DNA of 64,000 nt, taken from assembly GCF_003049505.1 (NCBI RefSeq), contig NZ_PYWN01000042.1, positions 49,098 through 113,097 of the forward strand. Reading direction: 5' to 3'. A program made the position numbers and the translations under genes. Below are positions 46,453 to 55,486 of the stretch, piece after piece. Source of the DNA: Metasolibacillus meyeri (lineage in GTDB: Bacteria; Bacillota; Bacilli; Bacillales_A; Planococcaceae). The stretch's first letter is position 1; each line of letters starts with the position of its first letter. The notes below the pieces were generated by a model that had not been told where the DNA came from, did no database searches, and saw only the letters and a list, made by a program, of their open reading frames with translations.

Positions 46453-47319
46453 AGCTTAATTAAACCCCTCTTTCTTTTTTGTATTTCCATGTGTGACTCG
46501 GATTGTGGTTCTCTATATGAATTCTTGTTACAGAAAGAATCCTTATCTAGCGGCTCAGAGTAATTACAGCTATAGTACTACCTTTACTTTAGCTACGCTC
46601 ATTATTTTAATAACATGGATTGCCCATACTAGCTTATCCTAAATGAGCAACTAGTATAATGTTATTTAATAGAACGAATATTATTTTCTAATTACTCATT
46701 GAATGCCCACTGAACAACCCTCGTATCTCTTCACATGTTAGCACTATGTAATGCTAAAATTACAAAATCTCGCTTACGTCATTGATAAACAGCTTTGACA
46801 ATTTGACTCAATAATTAAAAGTAGAGCATCTCTCAATTACCTTCAATAACCTCTGCAAGGAAAAGCTAATCGAAAAATTAGATTAAACGATCACAATCTG
46901 TCTAATAAATGCAAGAAGATTTTGGTACGATAGAAATCGTCTACGCTCTATTTTTTAATATAAAAGTATGGTCTAAATTGTTACTTAAAACTGCCTTTCA
47001 TTTTTGTAAGCATATTCCGCTAACATAACTATAGCGAAATTTGCCTTCAATTTCTAGACGTTTGGTGAAATTTCAGTGAAGAATACAGAAAAAGTCTATA
47101 ACTGTTCTGAAATATAGAAATACCATATTCTATAGTAAGCTATTTTACAATTGCTTTTGTGAATGTAACAGCACGAATTTATGAACAATTTGTGAAAAGC
47201 TTTCTACATTAAAATGTCATTCTATAAATGAAGTTGTCTTTTACGCTATAATTCGCTATCATCTAAAACTAGAGACGCTTTTTTAAGCGATGTTGATAGA
47301 CAAAGTAGGTGGCTTATCA
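46453..47319. other. 867-bp non-coding gap between ctaC and ctaA
   Basis: In Bacillus this divergent region carries ctaB (haem O synthase). All frames are broken by stops and I see no CtaB-like segment, so ctaB is absent rather than short. The only recognisable content is the ResD-like box pair and a -10 (47247-47252, TATAAT) near ctaA. Confidence 0.75.
47156..47197 (+). promoter_or_regulatory. ResD-like binding boxes upstream of ctaA
   Basis: TTTGTGAAT (47156-47164) matches the published ResD consensus exactly, and TTTGTGAAA (47189-47197) differs in one base. They are direct repeats 33 bp apart, about three helical turns, upstream of TATAAT (47247-47252). ResD-P activates ctaA in B. subtilis. 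Confidence 0.6.
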
Positions 47320-48240
47320 TTGCAACATAGTAAATATTTAAAGTGGCTTGCAGTAGCAGCAACAGTTGGCATGTTATTAATTCTACTGGGCGGCGCACTT
47401 GTTACAAAAACGGATAGCGGTTTAGGCTGTGGACGAAATTGGCCTGATTGTAACGGTTCACTAATCCCAAAAGAGATTACGACAGAAGTATTAATCGAAT
47501 TCTCTCATCGTGCTGTAACTGGCTCAGTATCCATTCTTATCGTTCTCCTAGTAGCATGGACTTGGCGTGCGCTTGGTCATATTCGTGAAGTAAAATTTTT
47601 AGGTATTCTAGCTATTTTCTTTTTAGTTGCACAAGCTTTAATCGGTGCTGCCCAAGTACTTTGGGGACAGGGTGACTTCATTTTAGCACTGCATTTCGGT
47701 ATTTCATTAATTTCCTTTGCCGCTGTATTGCTTTTAGCATTAATTGTATTTGAGGTAGACCGCAAATTCGATGCAGATAAAGTTTATATCGGTGACAAAC
47801 TAAAATGGCACACAATCGGCGTTACGCTCTATTCTTATTTTGTTGTCTACACGGGGGCATTAGTACGCCATACAGATTCTAGTCTTGTTTGTCCTGATTG
47901 GCCATTCTGCCGTAATGGCGACCCTACTGCATTACCAAGAAACATGTATGAATGGGTACAAATGGGACATCGCTTCGCAGTATTACTAATCGTCATTTGG
48001 ATTGCTTACATTACATGGCATGCAGTTAAACATTATAAAAATCAAGCTGCTCTTTATTGGGGCTGGATTATCGCTTTCGGTCTTGTCATGGTACAAGCAC
48101 TAGCGGGAATGTTTGTTGTAATGACAAGATTAAATTTATTCGTTTCATTGCTTCACTCACTATTCATTTCATTACTATTCGGTCTATTTTGCTACATGAT
48201 TCTACTCGTTTCTCGTAGCAATTTAAATCAAAGAAAATAA
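47320..48240 (+). CDS. ctaA: haem A synthase CtaA
   Basis: 306 residues from the TTG at 47320 (AGGTGG 7 nt upstream). Eight helices with haem-ligand His in EFSHRAVTG, ALHFGIS, QMGHRFAVL and LLHSLFIS. Extracellular Cys pairs GLGCGRNWPDCNG and LVCPDWPFC are type-specific. It oxidises haem O to haem A for the caa3 oxidase. An ATG at 47290 is possible but lacks a ribosome site. Confidence 0.94.
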   Translation: MQHSKYLKWLAVAATVGMLLILLGGALVTKTDSGLGCGRNWPDCNGSLIPKEITTEVLIEFSHRAVTGSVSILIVLLVAWTWRALGHIREVKFLGILAIFFLVAQALIGAAQVLWGQGDFILALHFGISLISFAAVLLLALIVFEVDRKFDADKVYIGDKLKWHTIGVTLYSYFVVYTGALVRHTDSSLVCPDWPFCRNGDPTALPRNMYEWVQMGHRFAVLLIVIWIAYITWHAVKHYKNQAALYWGWIIAFGLVMVQALAGMFVVMTRLNLFVSLLHSLFISLLFGLFCYMILLVSRSNLNQRK

Positions 48241-48248
48241 CTAAGAAG

Positions 48249-48280
48249 GAGCCGTCTGAAAATGACTTTTCAGACGGCTC
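48249..48280 (+). terminator. terminator after ctaA
   Basis: Perfect GAGCCGTCTGAAAA/TTTTCAGACGGCTC stem (48249-48262/48267-48280) then TTTT. Confidence 0.88.
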
Positions 48281-48316
48281 TTTTGCGACTAATATAGCAA
48301 TACTACAGCGTTTAAC

Positions 48317-48400
48317 GTGCGAAAATAGGGATTGGTTGGGCGAGTTCTCCTGTTCGTTGAGCGAATTTGGCGATTGGTTGAGCGAATCATGACCTTTGAA
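48317..48400 (+). repeat. 21-nt phased GGGCGAA repeat array A
   Basis: Four units of exactly 21 nt start at 48317, 48338, 48359 and 48380. Each begins GNGCGAR and ends in TT or AA; unit 2 is GGGCGAGTTCTCCTGTTCG then TT. It is flanked by GTTTAAC and TTGAAC, as in array B at 59506-59589. There is no ORF around it. Confidence 0.85.
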
Positions 48401-48487
48401 CTTTTTCGACGAATAAACTAACTAAATTTTTCATTATTCAAAAGTGACTTTAATCTCTCCCTGTTTAATTTTTAAAGTAGAAAATAG

Positions 48488-48529
48488 CTGATGGGAAACG
48501 TTAGAGCTAGCCTACATTTCCCATCAGCC
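48488..48529 (-). terminator. terminator after pyc
   Basis: GCTGATGGGAAA/TTTCCCATCAGC (48488-48499/48518-48529), 5 nt after the pyc stop. Confidence 0.78.
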
Positions 48530-48534
48530 TTATT

Positions 48535-51500
48535 TTATTCTAATTCAATTAGTAAATCACCTGTTGAAATCGCATCGCCCGCTGCTGTGTAAATTTCTTT
48601 CACAATGCCATCTTTCGGTGCTTGAACCGTCGTCTCCATTTTCATCGCTTCCGTAATCAGCAAGTGATCTCCTCGCTTCACTGGGCTACCTTTTGATACA
48701 ACCACTTTTAGCACTGTACCAGGCATCGTTGCCGCGATTTGATTTGGATTTGATGGATCTGCCTTCAATGCAATATTTCCATCAGCTTCAACTGTTAAAT
48801 CTTGAATAACAAGCTCGCGTGACTGTCCATTTAGCTCAAAATAGATGATGCGTGTACCATCATGCTGCGGCTCACCAATCGATACTAATTTTACAATTAA
48901 TGTCTTTCCTTTTTCAATTTCAACTTCAATTTCTTCTCCAAGCTTTAGGCCGTATAGGAACGTCGGTGTATCTAAAACAGATGTATCACCAAATTGTGAA
49001 TAGATATTTGCGTATTCTTCAAATACTTTCGGATAAAGCGCATACGCCAGTACATCTTTTTTCGTCACAGTACGTCCGATTTTCTCCGTTAATTCTGTTG
49101 TTAGCTGTTCAAAGTCAACCGGTGCTAATAATTCACCTGGACGAACTGTAATAGCCTCGCGCTCCTTTAATACAACGCGCTGTAAATCTTGAGGGAAGCC
49201 ACCATGCGGTTGACCTAAATAGCCTTGGAAAAACTCAATAACAGAGTCTGGGAAATCAATACCTTGTCCACGTTCTAAAACATTGTCCTCCGTTAAATCA
49301 TTTTGCACCATGAACAATGCCATATCGCCAACAACTTTTGAGGATGGTGTTACTTTGACAATATCCCCAAACATAAAGTTGACGCGTGAGTACATCTTCT
49401 TCACTTCATCCCAGCGATCACCAAGTCCAACTGCCTTTGCTTGCTGCTGTAAGTTACTGTATTGTCCACCAGGCATTTCATGCACATAAATTTCTGAATG
49501 CGGGCTGTTCATCCCACTCTCAAAATCCTTATAATATTTGCGTACATCTTCCCAGTAATAATTTAATTGCTCTAATGACTCAATATCTGCACGTACTTTA
49601 CGGCTACCACCTTTTGTAGCGTAATATAACGAATTGGCACTTGGCTGAGATGTTAAGCCTGCCATTGAACCTAAAGCCGTATCAACGATGTCTACCCCCG
49701 CTTCAATTGCTTTGGCATATAAGAAAATACCATTACCGCTCGTATCGTGTGAATGCAAGTGAATTGGTAAGTTTGTTGCCTCTTTCAGCTCTGAAATTAA
49801 GCGATATGCTGCTTCTGGTTTTAATAAGCCAGCCATATCTTTAATCGCTAAAATATGCGCGCCTGCTGCTTCTAGTTCACGTGCCATATCTTTATAATAT
49901 TGCACTGTATATTTTGCACGTGTATCATCTAAAATATCGCCTGTATAGCAAATTGCCGCCTCTGCAATTTTGCCTGTATTTCGTACTTCATCAATTGCTA
50001 CTTCCATTCCTTTAATCCAGTTTAAACTATCGAAAATACGGAAGACATCAATACCTGATGCCGCTGATTCTTGAATAAACTCACGAATTAAATTATCTGG
50101 ATAGTTCGTATAACCAACTGCGTTTGCTCCGCGCAATAACATTTGGAACAGCACATTCGGCATTTGCTTACGCAGTTTTTCTAAGCGCGCCCAAGGATCT
50201 TCCTTTAAGAAGCGATATGCTACGTCAAATGTTGCACCACCCCACATTTCAAGCGAGAAGAAATTATGCATCATGCGCGCTGTTTCATCTGCAATTTGGA
50301 ACATATCCTGTGAACGCATACGCGTAGCAAGCAATGATTGGTGTGCATCTCTAAATGTTGTATCTGTCAATAGTACATCATCTTGTGCTTTAATCCATTC
50401 AACTAAACCATCTGCTCCGCGCTCATCTAAAATTTGCTTTGTACCAGCAGGTGGTGGCGTTAATAAATCAATTTTAGGTTTATTTGGCTGCACGAAAATT
50501 GGCTTTGTATGCTTTTCTACTCCTGGGAAGCCGTTAAGTGTCACATTACCAATATAGCTTAATAGCTTTGTTCCACGGTCTTTCCTTTCCGGGAATTGGA
50601 ATAGCTCTGGCGTCGAATCAATAAAGCTTGTATCAAATTGTCCATTTAAAAATTTCTCATGTACAACAACATTACCTAAAAATGGAATATTAGTTTTCAC
50701 ACCACGAATACGGAATTCTCGCAAATTTCTGTCCATTTTAGCTGCAGCTTGCCCAAATGTCATACCCCATGTTGAAATTTTAACAAGTAGTGAATCATAG
50801 TAAGGTGTCACAATAGCACCTTGGAAGCCATTTCCTGCATCTAAGCGCACGCCAAAGCCACCACTTGAACGGTAGACCATTAATTTCCCTGTGTCTGGCA
50901 TAAAGTCATTTGTTGGGTCTTCTGTTGTTACGCGTGATTGAATTGCATAACCGAATAATGGAATATCATCTTGTTTAGGAATAGCGATTGCTTCTGAATG
51001 TAACGCGTGCCCTTCCGCTACTTTAATTTGCGCATGCACAATATCGATTCCTGTAATCATTTCTGTAATTGTATGCTCTACTTGAATTCGTGGATTTACT
51101 TCAATGAAATAAAATTCATCACCTGCTACTAAAAATTCCACCGTCCCTGCATTAATATAGCCAACATTGCGCATTAGCTTTACTGCTGCATCACAAATAC
51201 GTTGACGTAAATCTCCAGAAATCGAGTTTGATGGCGCAATTTCTACCACTTTTTGATGGCGGCGTTGAATCGAGCAATCACGTTCGTATAAGTGGATAAT
51301 TTCACCTGTTGTATCACCTAAAATTTGCACTTCGATATGCTTTGGCTTCACAATGCATTTTTCAACATACACTTCATCAGACCCAAAGGCTGCTTTCGCC
51401 TCTGATTTAGCTCGCTCATAAGCGGAAGCAAGCTCTTCCTTCGCTTGCACCATACGCATACCTCGACCACCGCCGCCTAAAGCTGCTTTAATCATAATTG

Positions 51501-51969
51501 GGTAGCCATGCTTTTCACCAAATGCCTCTACTTCCGCTAAATCTGCTACAGGGCCATCTGTTCCTGGAATAACGGGAATATCCGCTTTAATTGCTTGTTC
51601 ACGTGCCTTTACTTTGTCGCCAAACATATCTAAATGAGCGGAAGTTGGACCGATAAACTGAATGCCTTCTTCCTCACAGCGTCTAGCAAAATCAACATTT
51701 TCTGATAAAAAGCCGTAGCCTGGGTGAATTGCATCAACTTGTGCATCCTTAGCAATTGCGACGATACTTTCTATGTCTAAATAAGCATCAATTGGCTTTT
51801 TGCCAATTCCGACTAAATAAGCCTCGTCTGCTTTATAGCGATGATAAGCGCCGCTATCCTCGCGCGAGTAAATCGCAACGGTTTTAATATTGAGTTCATT
51901 ACATGCTCGAAAAATTCGAATTGCAATTTCCCCTCTGTTTGCTACTAATATTTTGCTGATTTTTTTCAT
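48535..51969 (-). CDS. pyc: pyruvate carboxylase
   Basis: 1144 residues, full length. Biotin carboxylase domain (about 1-455; ILVANRGEIAIRIFRA, KAALGGGGRGMRMV, FIEVNPRIQVEHTITE), carboxyltransferase barrel (about 535-830; DTTFRDAHQSLLATRMR, HLHSHDTSGNG), allosteric linker, and a C-terminal biotin domain with Lys1110 in EAMKMETT. Converts pyruvate and bicarbonate to oxaloacetate. Adjacent to ftsW (15 bp), as in B. subtilis. Confidence 0.98.
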   Translation of the reverse strand: MKKISKILVANRGEIAIRIFRACNELNIKTVAIYSREDSGAYHRYKADEAYLVGIGKKPIDAYLDIESIVAIAKDAQVDAIHPGYGFLSENVDFARRCEEEGIQFIGPTSAHLDMFGDKVKAREQAIKADIPVIPGTDGPVADLAEVEAFGEKHGYPIMIKAALGGGGRGMRMVQAKEELASAYERAKSEAKAAFGSDEVYVEKCIVKPKHIEVQILGDTTGEIIHLYERDCSIQRRHQKVVEIAPSNSISGDLRQRICDAAVKLMRNVGYINAGTVEFLVAGDEFYFIEVNPRIQVEHTITEMITGIDIVHAQIKVAEGHALHSEAIAIPKQDDIPLFGYAIQSRVTTEDPTNDFMPDTGKLMVYRSSGGFGVRLDAGNGFQGAIVTPYYDSLLVKISTWGMTFGQAAAKMDRNLREFRIRGVKTNIPFLGNVVVHEKFLNGQFDTSFIDSTPELFQFPERKDRGTKLLSYIGNVTLNGFPGVEKHTKPIFVQPNKPKIDLLTPPPAGTKQILDERGADGLVEWIKAQDDVLLTDTTFRDAHQSLLATRMRSQDMFQIADETARMMHNFFSLEMWGGATFDVAYRFLKEDPWARLEKLRKQMPNVLFQMLLRGANAVGYTNYPDNLIREFIQESAASGIDVFRIFDSLNWIKGMEVAIDEVRNTGKIAEAAICYTGDILDDTRAKYTVQYYKDMARELEAAGAHILAIKDMAGLLKPEAAYRLISELKEATNLPIHLHSHDTSGNGIFLYAKAIEAGVDIVDTALGSMAGLTSQPSANSLYYATKGGSRKVRADIESLEQLNYYWEDVRKYYKDFESGMNSPHSEIYVHEMPGGQYSNLQQQAKAVGLGDRWDEVKKMYSRVNFMFGDIVKVTPSSKVVGDMALFMVQNDLTEDNVLERGQGIDFPDSVIEFFQGYLGQPHGGFPQDLQRVVLKEREAITVRPGELLAPVDFEQLTTELTEKIGRTVTKKDVLAYALYPKVFEEYANIYSQFGDTSVLDTPTFLYGLKLGEEIEVEIEKGKTLIVKLVSIGEPQHDGTRIIYFELNGQSRELVIQDLTVEADGNIALKADPSNPNQIAATMPGTVLKVVVSKGSPVKRGDHLLITEAMKMETTVQAPKDGIVKEIYTAAGDAISTGDLLIELE

Positions 51970-51984
51970 TTCCCAAAACCCCTC

Positions 51985-53163
51985 CTATGATTGCTTACGC
52001 TTATCAAATTTATAGTACATAGAAATATTGATTAATATTCCCATCGCTAACGATAGTATCAGTATTGACGTACCACCATAGCTAATAAATGGTAACGTAA
52101 CACCGGTTAAAGGGAAGATCCCTGATAAACCCGATAAATTTAAAAATGCTTGAAAGCCAATCCATACAGCAATCCCACCAGCAATCATTCGTGCTAATGG
52201 GTCCTTTGTGGTCATAGCAATATATAAACCTCTTAAAACAATAAAGGCGAGTCCAGCAATAACAATTGTTACACCAAATATCCCAAGCTCCTCAGCGATA
52301 ATGGCCATAATAAAATCGGTTTCTGGGTGTGGCAAATAACCGAGCTTTTGAATGGATTGTCCGAGCCCTCGACCTTCAAGCCCTCCGGCCCCGATTGCCA
52401 AATAGCCATTCACAATTTGATACCCAGAACCATCAGCATATTCAAATGGATTTTTTAAAACTAAAAAGCGTCCCATCCGACTGGCATTCAAAATATCATC
52501 TTTAATGATTAACACAGCACCGATAATAATCGTGCCAAAAATGCCAAATACCGCTGCAAACTTTCCTAATGTTTTACCTCGAATACCGCTAAATATAAGG
52601 ATAGACATCGCAATCACTCCGATAATTGCAACAGCTCCTAAGTCTGTTTCCATCCCAACGCTAAATAAAATTAACAGCCATATCGAGATTGGATAAATAA
52701 TATCATTTGGCTGCACGTTTTGAATGGCATTTTCCTTTAATCCTTTTTTATAAAGCGAGCCGGCTAAATAAAGAATGACGAATAATTTTGCATATTCAGA
52801 AGGCTGGAAATTCATAAGACCAAATAATGAAATCCAACTTTGCGATCCCGTTTCGGCTTTACCTACTCCGAAAAAAGTAACCCAAAATAATAAAATTGCC
52901 ATCACAATCATCATCATCACAAGGATCATTTTATTACTATAATGTTTATAAGGAAAAAATGCCCCAAATAAAAATGCGACTGCTGCAAATTTTAAGTTTG
53001 TTAATTGCTTTGCATAATAATAATCTGGAGGTCTGAGTTCCATAATCGCTACCATCATGCTAGAACTATAAATCATGACAAGTCCAAATAAGCATAATAA
53101 AATATATGTAATAAATAGCGGGTAATCAAAATTGCGGAAATACGTTGCGAAATATTTTTTCAT
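51985..53163 (-). CDS. ftsW: SEDS peptidoglycan polymerase FtsW
   Basis: 392 residues, ten helices. MIYSSSM, GSQSWISLFGLMNFQPSEYAK, HPETDFIMAIIAEELG and TGVTLPFISYGGTS are the SEDS motifs. The ylaN-ftsW-pyc order is that of the vegetative divisome FtsW in B. subtilis (ylaO), so I assign FtsW here and SpoVE to the dcw copy. Confidence 0.93.
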   Translation of the reverse strand: MKKYFATYFRNFDYPLFITYILLCLFGLVMIYSSSMMVAIMELRPPDYYYAKQLTNLKFAAVAFLFGAFFPYKHYSNKMILVMMMIVMAILLFWVTFFGVGKAETGSQSWISLFGLMNFQPSEYAKLFVILYLAGSLYKKGLKENAIQNVQPNDIIYPISIWLLILFSVGMETDLGAVAIIGVIAMSILIFSGIRGKTLGKFAAVFGIFGTIIIGAVLIIKDDILNASRMGRFLVLKNPFEYADGSGYQIVNGYLAIGAGGLEGRGLGQSIQKLGYLPHPETDFIMAIIAEELGIFGVTIVIAGLAFIVLRGLYIAMTTKDPLARMIAGGIAVWIGFQAFLNLSGLSGIFPLTGVTLPFISYGGTSILILSLAMGILINISMYYKFDKRKQS

Positions 53164-53184
53164 TTAAAAAAACCTCGTTTAGAA

Positions 53185-53220
53185 AAAAAACTCAAAGCGC
53201 GTAAAGCGTTTGAGTTTTTT
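53185..53220 (-). terminator. terminator between ylaN and ftsW
   Basis: AAAAAACTCAAA/TTTGAGTTTTTT (53185-53196/53209-53220) overlapping the ylaN stop, with T-runs on the minus strand. Confidence 0.75.
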
Positions 53221-53501
53221 TATTTTTCTGTATACGCATCATGTAAAAGAGATAATTCTTTTTCTAACGAATCAAGAATTTCCTTCCCTTGCTCACGTTC
53301 AATTAAGCCGAGCTTCACAGCAAAATCAATTTCACGTGATAAGCCAAACATTTGTGTATCTAATACTTCTTCATATAAAGGACATTGCGGCATCGTTAAA
53401 TGATCCATTTGCACTTTAATTAAGCGGGCAATTTTCTCTGCATCCGCCTGTAATAATGTTAATGCCTTCTCTTGAAAAGAAGATTGTGTTTTAGTATCCA
53501 T
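53220..53501 (-). CDS. ylaN: YlaN family protein (DUF1507)
   Basis: 93 residues, all-helical: [43 protein letters not shown] cut in parts matches YlaN. YlaN proteins bind iron and affect Fur-dependent control in Bacillus and Staphylococcus. GGGGGCG before the ATG. Confidence 0.9.
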   Translation of the reverse strand: MDTKTQSSFQEKALTLLQADAEKIARLIKVQMDHLTMPQCPLYEEVLDTQMFGLSREIDFAVKLGLIEREQGKEILDSLEKELSLLHDAYTEK

Positions 53502-53748
53502 GAGGACGCCCCCATTATTTGATATTTCTTGGATTGTATATTAATAAATTTTATCTTTTAGTGAGTAAAAATGCAAGTATCTATATAAGCAATCTACTCT
53601 TTTCTCGTATTTCCTTATGATAAACCATGGTAACTACTATAAGCAAGCTACTTTTTGTTAATGGAAATTAATAACCACGAATTGATTATTGAGCTAGAAA
53701 AACGGTATACTATAGTTTGATGTAAGTAAGAAGGAGGATTCCACAAAG

Positions 53749-54246
53749 ATGCAAGGTATAATTCCGATTAAAGGTGCTGTTACATATACTTTAACACTTG
53801 ACCCAACAGTTTGGATTTTTGATGACCGCAAACTCGATTTAAAAACATACTTCGACGAAAAGCCAACACAAGAAGACGATGAAAAATATTTACGCGAGGT
53901 TGGCGCACACTGGTCACGTGAAATTATGGAAGGAGCTGTCTTCCCTCCTACTTTAAAAACGGAAAGAAAATTCGACCGCAAAGGCATGTTAACAGGGACA
54001 TTTGGCATCGAAATTAAACCTTTTTTAAACAATGCTGGCATTAAAGAAGGCGCGACAGAAGTTGTTTTTGAATGCCGTAACGGAGAAGAACATCGCTTTT
54101 CAATTGAAGAAGCAAAAACGCTTATTTTTAAATATAGTCACGATGGCAAGCCATTAACTGAAGATGGACCTGTCCACTTATTATTTGCCGATGGCTCAAA
54201 CGTCAACCACCCAATTACACATGTAGAAGCGATTCGCGTTCAATAG
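53749..54246 (+). CDS. conserved hypothetical protein, possibly YlaL-like
   Basis: 165 residues, soluble, beta-rich: IIPIKGAVTYTLTLDPTVWIFDDRKLDL, GMLTGTFGIEIKPFLNNAG and DGPVHLLFADGSN. The end (HPITHVEAIRVQ) looks like a structural closing strand. Its place between ylaN and ylaI fits B. subtilis YlaL. No function known. AAGGAGG before the ATG. Confidence 0.7.
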   Translation: MQGIIPIKGAVTYTLTLDPTVWIFDDRKLDLKTYFDEKPTQEDDEKYLREVGAHWSREIMEGAVFPPTLKTERKFDRKGMLTGTFGIEIKPFLNNAGIKEGATEVVFECRNGEEHRFSIEEAKTLIFKYSHDGKPLTEDGPVHLLFADGSNVNHPITHVEAIRVQ

Positions 54247-54260
54247 GAGGAAATTTAGTT

Positions 54261-54464
54261 ATGCGTGTTAAATGCGTCATTTGTGATACCATACAGCAGC
54301 TCGAGGACGATTTACCTCTTGCTAAAAAGCTGCGTAATCGGCCAATCCATACGTATATGTGTGATCCATGCTATACACGCATTGCCGATGAGACCGAAAA
54401 AAGGATTGCTACAGGAAAGTTCCGATTTTTCCGCACCTCTTCAAAATTTGATGAGGAATTTTAA
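54261..54464 (+). CDS. ylaI: zinc-ribbon protein YlaI (DUF2197)
   Basis: 67 residues. CxxC pairs VKCVIC and MCDPC form a probable zinc ribbon; LAKKLRNRPIHTYMC is the family signature. It follows the previous gene by 14 bp with AGGAGG, so one operon. Function unknown. Confidence 0.85.
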   Translation: MRVKCVICDTIQQLEDDLPLAKKLRNRPIHTYMCDPCYTRIADETEKRIATGKFRFFRTSSKFDEEF

Positions 54465-54528
54465 TTCATTTAAATTATGTAAGAATGATTTTTATTTAAT
54501 CTTTAAATATACAGAATCTATAAGTGGT

Positions 54529-54563
54529 AGCTGTTGGGAAAGGTTTTGTCTTTCTCAACAGCT
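54529..54563 (+). terminator. terminator after ylaI
   Basis: AGCTGTTGGGAAAG/CTTTCTCAACAGCT stem (54529-54542/54550-54563) then ATTTGTATTTT. Confidence 0.75.
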
Positions 54564-54701
54564 ATTTGTATTTTGATTGAGCAGCTTACTACCTCACCGA
54601 TTTTAGGAGATTCATTAGATAAGCGACCTATATTCGAAGTAAAATGCATTCTTTTATTCACCATCAAAATTGATAATTTTTCATACTACTAGTTAAACTA
54701 A

Positions 54702-55283
54702 TCACTTTAGCAATGTCAGTGTTGCAGTGATTGCATTGTCAATAAATGAGCGTTGTGGTTGAGATTTCATCATAACTGTTATGCCAATTAACGTAACAAT
54801 AAGTGTTTGTGCTAAAGATTTTGCATTTGTATTCGCTTCTAGCTCACCAGATTGGATGCCTCGTTCGATTGTTTCTTGAAAAATAACCCCTAAATATAAT
54901 TGATGCTCTCTAGTTAAGATTTCAAACCTTTCATCATGCGGTGCAAGCTCCACCATTGTATTAATACAAAAACATCCCCTATTCAAATCGCCTGTATACT
55001 TAGCCGCAACTACTTCCTCAAAAAAATTGACAAACGCCTGCCTTACAGACGTACAACTTTGTAGTGTAGCTCGTACCTTAGACGCATGAACCATAGTGTA
55101 TTTGCGAAGTGCAGTTTCAAACAATTCTTTTTTATCTCCAAAAGTTGAATAAATACTAGGACGTTGAATTCCCATTCTAGCTGTAAGATCGCTTAAAGAA
55201 GTAGCCTCATACCCCTTTTCCCAAAACAGCTGCATTGCTGCATCTAATACTGATTCCTCATCAAATTCTCGCGTTCTTGCCAT
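54702..55283 (-). CDS. TetR/AcrR family repressor
   Basis: 193 residues. N-terminal HTH (SVLDAAMQLFWEKGYEATSLSDLTARMGIQRPSIYSTFGDKKELF) and an all-helical ligand domain with two Cys (NRGCFCINTM). It is divergent from an MFS exporter, and two matching operator-like sites lie in the 203-bp region between. Expected to repress the exporter and itself. Confidence 0.92.
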   Translation of the reverse strand: MARTREFDEESVLDAAMQLFWEKGYEATSLSDLTARMGIQRPSIYSTFGDKKELFETALRKYTMVHASKVRATLQSCTSVRQAFVNFFEEVVAAKYTGDLNRGCFCINTMVELAPHDERFEILTREHQLYLGVIFQETIERGIQSGELEANTNAKSLAQTLIVTLIGITVMMKSQPQRSFIDNAITATLTLLK

Positions 55284-55318
55284 TTAAATATCCTCCATTG
55301 TGTAAGTTGGCAACTTTC

Positions 55319-55338
55319 ATTACCAATCGGTATGTAAT
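55319..55338 (+). promoter_or_regulatory. putative TetR operator 1
   Basis: ATTACCAATCGGTATGTAAT, 36 bp before the tetR start. It agrees with site 2 at 17 of 20 positions, around a TACC-N3-CGGTA core. Confidence 0.7.
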
Positions 55339-55383
55339 AATTGTATTAAAAATAATTATTTACGTCAATTAATATTAAAACCC

Positions 55384-55413
55384 TTGACATTATCCAAAAA
55401 ATACATATATATT
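55384..55413 (+). promoter_or_regulatory. sigma-A promoter of the MFS gene
   Basis: TTGACA (55384-55389) and a TATATATATT -10 region (55404-55413). Operator 2 follows about 16 bp later, where a bound repressor would block transcription. Confidence 0.65.
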
Positions 55414-55428
55414 TAGCATGAAAAATAA

Positions 55429-55448
55429 ATTACCGAACGGTATGTTAT
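55429..55448 (+). promoter_or_regulatory. putative TetR operator 2
   Basis: ATTACCGAACGGTATGTTAT with ACCG-AA-CGGT dyad, just downstream of the MFS promoter, exactly 110 bp from site 1. Confidence 0.7.
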
Positions 55449-55486
55449 ATATCTGTAAACAACTAATGATAAATGGAGGAAACCAT

